A stretch of 64,000 nucleotides of DNA from Actinocatenispora rupis (GTDB lineage Bacteria; Actinomycetota; Actinomycetes; Mycobacteriales; Micromonosporaceae). Shown here in pieces: positions 58,859-64,000 of the stretch (position 1 is its first letter; each line of letters opens with the position of its first letter). The stretch is from NCBI RefSeq assembly GCF_016861975.1, contig NZ_BOMB01000030.1, positions 1-64,000 on the forward strand, read 5' to 3'. Under the pieces are notes generated by a model. It had not been told where the DNA came from and did no database searches. It was given only the letters and a program-made list of their open reading frames with translations. Both the position numbers and the translations under genes were made by a program.

Positions 58859-60112
58859 TTGCCCGCCCTGGGTGCGTACCGTGCGCTGCTGCGCGCCGCG
58901 GGACCGCAGGTCCTGCTCCTGTCCTTCCTTGCCAGGCTGCCCAACGCGATGGGCCCGCTCGGCGTGCTCACCCTCGTCGTCGCCACCACCGGCTCGTACG
59001 GTGCCGCCGGCGTCGCGGCCGGTGCGCTCGGCCTCGGCGCCGCGCTCGGCGGCCCCGCCGTCGGTGCCCTCGCCGACCGGTACGGCCAGCGTCTCGTGGG
59101 CGGCACCGCCGCCGCGCTCGACGCCGTCGCGTACGCGGGGCTCGTGGTGGCGGCGGTCGGGCACGCGCCGGCCTGGCTCGTCGCCGGCTGCGCCGCACTC
59201 GCCGGGCTGCTCACCCCGCAGGTGGGGCCGTTCATGCGGGTCCGCTGGGTGACGCTGCTCGGCGAGCGCGGCCTGACCCGCCTCGTCCCCACCGCCTTCT
59301 CGTACGAGGGGGCGGTGGACGAGGTGTCGTTCGTGGCCGGCCCGGCGCTCGTCGGCGTGTTCGCGCTGGTGTTCCCGCCGGCGGTACCGCTGCTCGCGGC
59401 GGCGGCGCTGCTCGTGGTGGCGGGCCTGACGTTCGCGGTGCATCCGAGCGCGCCGCCGGCCCTGCGCGCACCGGGCGTCGCGTACCGGCCGGCGCGGCTG
59501 CCGCGGCTCGCCGTCGTCGGCCTGGTGGTGGCGATGGCCGCGATGGGTGCCGTCTTCGGCGGTACGCAGACCGGCGTGACGGCGCTCGCCGAGTCCGCGG
59601 GGCGGCCGGGCGCGGCCGGTCTCGTCTACGCGCTGCTCGGGATCGGGTCGGCCACCGCCGGCCTCGCGACGGCGTGGCTGCCGGCCCACTTCGGTTGGCC
59701 CGCACGGTATCTGACGTTCTCGGCGACGCTCGCGATCGGCGTCGTGGCGCTGCTCGCGGTCGGCGGTACCGGCAGCGCCGCCGCGGTGATGGCCGTCGTC
59801 GGCCTCGCCTGCGCCCCCTACCTCATCACCGTGTACGGCCTCGCCGAACGCATCGCGCCCGCCGGTCGCGCCGGCGTGGTCATGACGCTGATGGCGTCGG
59901 GCATCGTGGCCGGTGTCGCCGCCGGCTCCAGCACCGCCGGACTGCTCGCCGACGCGTACGGTTTCCGCGGCGCGTTCGCGGTACCGGTCGCGGCCGGGGC
60001 CGGTGCGCTGCTGCTGGCGGTGCTGACGGTGCGCCGGCTGCGTACCCGGCTCGCCGCGCCTGCCGGCGTACGCCACGATCCGCGCCCGGTCGACTCCCCC
60101 GCGCCCCGCTGA
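58859..60112 (+). CDS. MFS transporter (12 helices)
   Basis: 417 aa from TTG 58859 with GTGGAGGAGTCC upstream; no ATG or GTG fits better. LLLSFLARLPNAMGPLGVLT starts helix 1; GAALGGPAVGALADRYGQRL carries the motif A region; twelve helices in two halves. It resembles the small actinobacterial MFS group of unknown substrates (sugar-efflux or drug-type). No regulator is adjacent. Convergent with the GntR gene, 20 bp apart. Confidence 0.83.
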   Translation: MPALGAYRALLRAAGPQVLLLSFLARLPNAMGPLGVLTLVVATTGSYGAAGVAAGALGLGAALGGPAVGALADRYGQRLVGGTAAALDAVAYAGLVVAAVGHAPAWLVAGCAALAGLLTPQVGPFMRVRWVTLLGERGLTRLVPTAFSYEGAVDEVSFVAGPALVGVFALVFPPAVPLLAAAALLVVAGLTFAVHPSAPPALRAPGVAYRPARLPRLAVVGLVVAMAAMGAVFGGTQTGVTALAESAGRPGAAGLVYALLGIGSATAGLATAWLPAHFGWPARYLTFSATLAIGVVALLAVGGTGSAAAVMAVVGLACAPYLITVYGLAERIAPAGRAGVVMTLMASGIVAGVAAGSSTAGLLADAYGFRGAFAVPVAAGAGALLLAVLTVRRLRTRLAAPAGVRHDPRPVDSPAPR

Positions 60113-60132
60113 CGCCCCGCCCCGCGGGTGCC

Positions 60133-60909
60133 CTACTCGTGCGGGATCTCCAGCGGTACCAACGGTTTCGGCGCGGACGGCCGGCGTTCGGCGATGGTGT
60201 CGTCGTGCGTCGGGTCGGTGAGCCGGCGTACCGCGTCGGTCATGTGGTGGTCGATGACGGCGAGCAGCGCCGGCTCATCCCCGGCGGCGACCGCGTCGAT
60301 GATCTGACCGTGCGAGTCGGACATGTCCGCCCGGACACGGTAGGTCCGGTCCACCGAGTACGTGCAGAGTCGTGTCTCGATGAGCAGTGTCGACATGATG
60401 CGGGACAGTCGCGGGCTTTCGGCCGTGTCGACCAGCGTCCGGTGGAACTCGATGTCGGTGTCGCCGACCGCGTGCGCGTCGCGGCGCGCGCTGGCCCGGG
60501 TCATCCGGTGGTGCACCCGGGTGAGCGCCTTGGCCGCCCGTGCCGGGTTTCCGTTGCGCAGCAGGCGTTGGCACGCGGTACGTTCGATCGCGGCGCGCGC
60601 CAGGTAGACGTCGGCGATGTCGGCCGGGGTCATCGTGACCACGGCGAGACCGCGCCGGCGCGCGGTCAGCAGCCCCTCCTGTACGAGCCGCTGGGCGGCC
60701 TCCCGCAGCGGCCCGCGACTGACGCCGAGCTGGTCGGCGAGTTCGGCCTCGCCGAGCGGTGCGCCGGCCGCGAGGGCGCCCTCGAAGATGGCCCGCCGCA
60801 GCCGCGCGGCGATCAGGTCCACCGTGGACTCCCGCGGTACGGGAGCGAGTGCGCGGGCGGGTTTCAGCGGCGTAACGGTGCGAATGGGGCGACGTGGAGT
60901 ATTCGCCAC
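60133..60909 (-). CDS. GntR-family (FadR subfamily) regulator of the ectoine importer
   Basis: 258 aa from GTG 60909, with GGAGG 8 bases upstream (a GTG at 60918 overlaps the Shine-Dalgarno). Winged HTH: LIAARLRRAIFEGALAAGAP, LGEAELADQLGVSRGPLREA, AQRLVQEGLLTARRRGLAVV. The FCD domain (about 95-230) has conserved metal/ligand residues DTDIEFHRTLVDTAESPRL and HGQIIDAVAAGD. It is divergent from ehuB and probably represses it at the TTGTCGACAA site. A hybrid palindrome TCCACCGTGGA occurs inside the gene near 60829. Confidence 0.88.
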   Translation of the reverse strand: MANTPRRPIRTVTPLKPARALAPVPRESTVDLIAARLRRAIFEGALAAGAPLGEAELADQLGVSRGPLREAAQRLVQEGLLTARRRGLAVVTMTPADIADVYLARAAIERTACQRLLRNGNPARAAKALTRVHHRMTRASARRDAHAVGDTDIEFHRTLVDTAESPRLSRIMSTLLIETRLCTYSVDRTYRVRADMSDSHGQIIDAVAAGDEPALLAVIDHHMTDAVRRLTDPTHDDTIAERRPSAPKPLVPLEIPHE

Positions 60910-61107
60910 GAGGTGCACCTCCGTAGATCGGTCGTGGCTGGCCGGGCGCCGCTCCCACGTTTGATCGGAACCCTATTTGGGGTACCGCTGCGTCGACAGT
61001 GGAGACCCGGCGGTCGGCCGTACGTCACAGGCAGTGGGCCGTCCGGTCACGGCTTCGACCCGATCCCACGCGGGTGGCCGACATGTTGCAGACTATCGAC
61101 GATCTGA

Positions 61108-61136
61108 TTGTCGACAAACCTACGTACGGTGCTAGC
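61108..61136 (+). promoter_or_regulatory. promoter and GntR-type operator upstream of ehuB
   Basis: TTGTCGACAA (61108-61117) is a perfect 10-bp palindrome resembling FadR-subfamily sites; TTGTCG may also be the -35, with GCTAGC at 61131-61136 as the -10 (17-bp spacer). The 60910-61269 gap contains this promoter and a leader of about 125 nt, and no gene I can support. Confidence 0.6.
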
Positions 61137-61269
61137 GTTCAGCACCTGAGAGGGCAGACGTACAGCACCTGTTTGCTCCGGCGTGGCCGAGATCCGGCCC
61201 GCTGCAACGGGCCTCGCGACACGGCCGCGCGCCTGCTCGGGGTCCGACGCCTTGAGGAGGGTGAGGTCC

Positions 61270-62178
61270 GTGACGGACAACAGTCAGTGGTCCCGTCGTA
61301 CTTTTCTGCGTACCGCGGCCGTGGGTGGCGCACTTGCCGTTCCCGGCGTGCTCGCCGCGTGCTCGTCGACCCAACCCGGCACGGGTTCGACGAAGGAGAA
61401 CACCCTCGACAAAATCAAGAAGCAGGGGTACATCACGATCGGCTTCGCCGGTGAGCAGCCGTACGGGTTCAAACAGGGCAACGACCTCGTCGGCGAGGCG
61501 CCCACCCTGCACAAGGAGATCTTCACCGCCCTCGGCGTCAAGGAGCTGCGCGGCGTACTGACCGATTTCGACGCGCTGATCCCCGGCCTCACCGCCAACC
61601 GGTTCGACGTCGTGAGTGCCGGTATGGCCATCACGCCGGAGCGGTGCAAGCAGGTCATCTTCTCGGAGCCGGAGTTCGTCGGCGCGACCGCGCTGATGGT
61701 CAAGAAGGGCAACCCGAAGGGCCTCACCGACCTCAAGTCGGCCGCCGCCAAGAAGGCCAACATCGGCGTACTCACCGCCGCCGTGGAGAAGCAGTACGCG
61801 ACGGCCGCGGGCGTGTCGTCGGGCAGCATCAAGGACTTCGCGAAGCAGCAGGACGGCCTGGACGCGTTGGTGGCGGGCCGGATCGACGCGTTCGCGCTGA
61901 CCGACATCTCGCTGCACTGGCTGGCGAAGATCAACGCGGGCAAGCCGGTCGAAGTGACCCCCTCGTTCAAGCCGGAGCTGAACGGGCAGCCGCAGTCGAG
62001 CGCCGGTGGCGCGGTGTTCCGCCCGACGGACAAGAGCCTGCGCGACGCGTTCAACAAGGAACTCAAGAAAATCACGTCGGACCCGGCGAAGTACGAGAGT
62101 CTGATCGGGAAGTACGGCTTCGGCAAGCAGAACGTGCCGCCGGCGAGCCTGACCACCGCCCAGCTCTGCAAGGGCTGA
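61270..62178 (+). CDS. ehuB: ectoine/hydroxyectoine ABC transporter binding protein
   Basis: 302 aa from GTG 61270, AGGAGG nine bases upstream. A twin-arginine signal (SRRTFLRTAAVGGALA) ends at a lipobox (VLAAC), so it is probably a Tat-exported lipoprotein. Family 3 binding fold: DKIKKQGYITIGFAGEQPYG, DFDALIPGLTANRFDVVSAG, MAITPERCKQVIFSEPEF, and C-terminal AKYESLIGKYGFGKQNVP, all typical of EhuB. Captures ectoine or hydroxyectoine outside the membrane as an osmoprotectant or nutrient. First gene of the ehuBCDA operon. Confidence 0.9.
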   Translation: MTDNSQWSRRTFLRTAAVGGALAVPGVLAACSSTQPGTGSTKENTLDKIKKQGYITIGFAGEQPYGFKQGNDLVGEAPTLHKEIFTALGVKELRGVLTDFDALIPGLTANRFDVVSAGMAITPERCKQVIFSEPEFVGATALMVKKGNPKGLTDLKSAAAKKANIGVLTAAVEKQYATAAGVSSGSIKDFAKQQDGLDALVAGRIDAFALTDISLHWLAKINAGKPVEVTPSFKPELNGQPQSSAGGAVFRPTDKSLRDAFNKELKKITSDPAKYESLIGKYGFGKQNVPPASLTTAQLCKG

Positions 62179-62203
62179 GAGCCGATCGGCGAATCGACCT
62201 CTC

Positions 62204-63031
62204 ATGGGTAGTTTCCTGAGCCAACTGTCCCAGTCCTGGGGCAACATCGGATCGGCCCTCGTCATCACGGTCGAGGGCACGATCGGCGGCGCCATCCTCG
62301 CGCTGGTGCTCGCGTTCGTCCTGGGACTGATGGCGCTGTCCCGGTTCGTCGTGGTCCGTGGCGTCGCGCGCACGATCATCGAGTTCTTCCGCGGCACCTC
62401 GCTGTACGTGCAGCTGTTCTGGCTCTACTTCGCGCTTCCCGTACTCGGGTTCAAGATCTCCAGCGCGTTGCTCTGCGCGATCATCGCGTTCGGCCTGAAC
62501 TTCGGGGCGTACGGCGCGGAGGTCGTGCGCGGCGCGATCAACGCCGTACCGAGGGCGCAGTGGGAAGGCGCGATCGCGCTGAACATGTCGCCGTTCCAGC
62601 GGATGCGGCTGGTGATCCTGCCGCAGGCGTGGGTCGCGATGATCCCGCCGTTCAACAACCTGCTGATCCAGCTGCTGAAGTCGACACCGCTGATGTCGCT
62701 GGTGACGATCGCGGACCTCACGTTCGAGGCGCAGCAGCTCCGGTCGGCCACCGGCCAGACCGCCTGGTCGTACCTGTTCCTGCTGGTCGTCTACTTCATC
62801 CTGGCGTACATCCTGACGTTGCTGATGAACGCGTTGGAGTCGGTCGCCAAGGCACGCCTCGGCCGCGGTACGGGCCTGCGCGGGATCTTCCGGATGCGGC
62901 CGGCCGACCCGACGGGCAAGAGCCTCGGGGCGGGGCTGGCGGGCGCCGGTACCGAGATCGAGCCGGTCGAGGCGGCCAACCTGACCAGCAAGACGATGGG
63001 TGCCGGCGGTCCTGGTGGGGGTGGTGTCTGA
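62204..63031 (+). CDS. ehuC: ectoine/hydroxyectoine ABC transporter permease
   Basis: 275 aa. Polar amino-acid-type permease: LVITVEGTIGGAILALVLAF, EFFRGTSLYVQLFWLYFALP, GAYGAEVVRGAINAVPRAQW and the EAA motif EGAIALNMSPFQRMRLVILP. Five to six helices; a C-terminal Gly-rich tail (about 225-275) is longer than in most His/Glu-type permeases. ATG 62204 is 25 bp after ehuB. The stop overlaps the next ATG (TGATG). Confidence 0.9.
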   Translation: MGSFLSQLSQSWGNIGSALVITVEGTIGGAILALVLAFVLGLMALSRFVVVRGVARTIIEFFRGTSLYVQLFWLYFALPVLGFKISSALLCAIIAFGLNFGAYGAEVVRGAINAVPRAQWEGAIALNMSPFQRMRLVILPQAWVAMIPPFNNLLIQLLKSTPLMSLVTIADLTFEAQQLRSATGQTAWSYLFLLVVYFILAYILTLLMNALESVAKARLGRGTGLRGIFRMRPADPTGKSLGAGLAGAGTEIEPVEAANLTSKTMGAGGPGGGGV

Positions 63032-63675
63032 TGCCGAAGGTGTGGGACTGGGATCTCGCCGGCCAGGCGCTTCCCTTGCTGCTGCAGGGATTCCTCGTCA
63101 CGCTGGCCGCGACCGTCGTCGCCTCCGTGGTGGCGATCATCCTCGGTCTGGTACTCGCGATGCTGCGCCGCACCCGGTTCGCCGCGGTGCGCGCGCCGGT
63201 CCGGGCGTTCGTCGAGTTCGTCCGCAGCACGCCGGTGATGGTCCAGCTGTTCGCGGTGTACGTGGTGTTCCCCGGGCTGTCGCCGTTCACGATCGGCGTC
63301 ACCGTACTCGGGATCCATTACGCCACCTACATGTCCGAGGTGTACCGGGCCGGGATCGACGGCGTACCGAAGGGCCAGTGGGAGGCGGCCACGGCGCTGT
63401 CGTTGCCCCGCGGGCGTACCTGGCGCGCGGTGATCCTGCCGCAGGCGGTGCGCAACGTGCTGCCGGCGCTGGGCAACTACGTCATCTCGATGTTCAAGGA
63501 CACCCCGTTCCTCGCCGTGATCACCGTGCACGAGATGGTGTTCCAGGCGACGACGTTCGGCGGTGACCATTTCAAGTACCTGGAAGTGTTCACGATGGCC
63601 GCGGCGATCTTCCTCATCGCGAGCTACCCGACGTCGCTTCTGGTACGGAGACTGGAGAAGCGCCTTGGCCACTGA
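63031..63675 (+). CDS. ehuD: ectoine/hydroxyectoine ABC transporter permease
   Basis: 214 aa. LLLQGFLVTLAATVVASVVA, FVEFVRSTPVMVQLFAVYVV, YMSEVYRAGIDGVPKGQWEA and the EAA motif AATALSLPRGRTWRAVILPQ identify a polar amino-acid/ectoine permease. The C-terminal helix ends LLVRRLEKRLGH. Forms a heterodimer with EhuC. The ATG overlaps the previous stop; the ATPase gene begins inside its last 11 bp. Confidence 0.9.
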   Translation: MPKVWDWDLAGQALPLLLQGFLVTLAATVVASVVAIILGLVLAMLRRTRFAAVRAPVRAFVEFVRSTPVMVQLFAVYVVFPGLSPFTIGVTVLGIHYATYMSEVYRAGIDGVPKGQWEAATALSLPRGRTWRAVILPQAVRNVLPALGNYVISMFKDTPFLAVITVHEMVFQATTFGGDHFKYLEVFTMAAAIFLIASYPTSLLVRRLEKRLGH

Positions 63676-64000
63676 ACCGAAGATCCCCGACCTGTCCGAG
63701 GTGGACACCCCGCCGAACCTGCCCACCGGTACGCCGATGGTGCAGTTCGACAAGGTGGTCAAGCGGTTCGGGGACAACGTGGTGCTCGACCATCTCGACT
63801 TCTCCGTCGAGCAGGGCGAGCGGGTGACGCTGATCGGGCCGAGCGGGTCGGGCAAGACGACGATCCTGCGGCTCCTGATGACGCTGGAACGCATCAACGA
63901 CGGCGTCATCTACGTCGAGGGCCAGCCGCTGTCGCACATGGACCGCGGCGGCAAGCTCGTTCCCGCGAACGAGCGGTACCTGTCGACGGTGCGCAAGAAG
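63665..64000 (+). CDS. ehuA: ectoine/hydroxyectoine ABC transporter ATPase, cut by the window end
   Basis: 112 residues visible from TTG 63665 (LATEPKIPDLSEVD), with GGAG upstream inside ehuD. Contains VKRFGDNVVLDHLDFSVEQG and Walker A IGPSGSGKTTILRLLM; the signature and Walker B lie beyond base 64000. An N-terminal extension of about 25 residues precedes the domain. Last seen member of ehuBCDA; ectoine-degradation genes might follow outside the window. Confidence 0.88.
   Translation, partial: MATEPKIPDLSEVDTPPNLPTGTPMVQFDKVVKRFGDNVVLDHLDFSVEQGERVTLIGPSGSGKTTILRLLMTLERINDGVIYVEGQPLSHMDRGGKLVPANERYLSTVRKK

Overview
The window is about 72% G+C, with long same-strand gene runs, frequent GTG starts, ATGA/GTGA stop-start overlaps and many one-component regulators. 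This indicates an actinomycete. The very frequent GTAC tetranucleotide and the gene families present would fit Micromonosporales, but no marker here fixes the genus. I see no phage, no CRISPR array, no transposase gene and no replication origin. One tRNA (Ser, GCT) and one core translation gene (proS) suggest ordinary chromosome rich in uptake and catabolic loci.

Layout. 1-2.6 kb: two translationally coupled CNNM/CorC-type membrane proteins behind a structured leader. 2.7-4.65 kb: three small acidic proteins built of DxDGDG calcium-type repeats around an ArsR regulator. 4.8-7.8 kb: NitT/TauT-type ABC transporter (ATPase plus double permease). 7.8-9.8 kb: 46-residue membrane protein, LCP cell-wall ligase, acetyltransferase. 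9.9-18 kb: proS, secreted FG-GAP protein, DUF1684 protein, galU, SDR, a small unknown protein and the tRNA. 18.2-25.7 kb: CPBP protein, MerR, flavohaemoprotein, TetR/MarR/MFS resistance-type locus ending in two paralogous small membrane proteins. 25.85-26.49 kb: a degenerate A/C-rich repeat tract. 26.5-30.1 kb: M20 amidohydrolase with MHS transporter, divergent from a double Lrp-type regulator. 30.1-35 kb: siderophore importer (ATPase, lipoprotein, fused permease) and FhuF-like reductase, each behind a DtxR/IdeR-type box. 35-37.5 kb: XRE repressor divergent from a DHA2 pump.

37.5-43.4 kb is the most coherent pathway: N-acyl-D-amino-acid deacylase, IclR, PLP enzyme of the D-threonine aldolase/D-serine dehydratase fold, KDPG aldolase, KDG kinase and RidA. 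Together they could deacetylate and deaminate N-acetyl-D-glucosaminate (oxidised chitin sugar) to KDG and split KDPG into pyruvate and glyceraldehyde 3-phosphate. 43.4-44.2 kb: SRPBCC/ArsR pair with a double-palindrome operator. 44.2-54.5 kb: an uncharacterised uptake locus: LacI, two unknown proteins, family-5 solute-binding lipoprotein, EEP hydrolase and histidine phosphatase on the minus strand, divergent from IclR plus a four-gene Opp/Dpp-type transporter whose promoter carries a perfect 24-bp palindrome. 54.5-57.6 kb: DHA2 pump, VOC protein, MmcQ/YjbR and DUF523 proteins, with two near-identical 166-bp MITE-like elements; a third, diverged copy lies at 17.4 kb. 57.9-60.1 kb: SanA/YdcF-like protein and MFS. 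60.1-64 kb: GntR regulator and an Ehu-type ectoine importer, cut off by the window end.

Most interesting non-gene signals: the MITE family whose CTAG target coincides with stop codons of three neighbouring genes; a highly iterated palindrome TCCACWGTGGA; and the A/C-rich tract.
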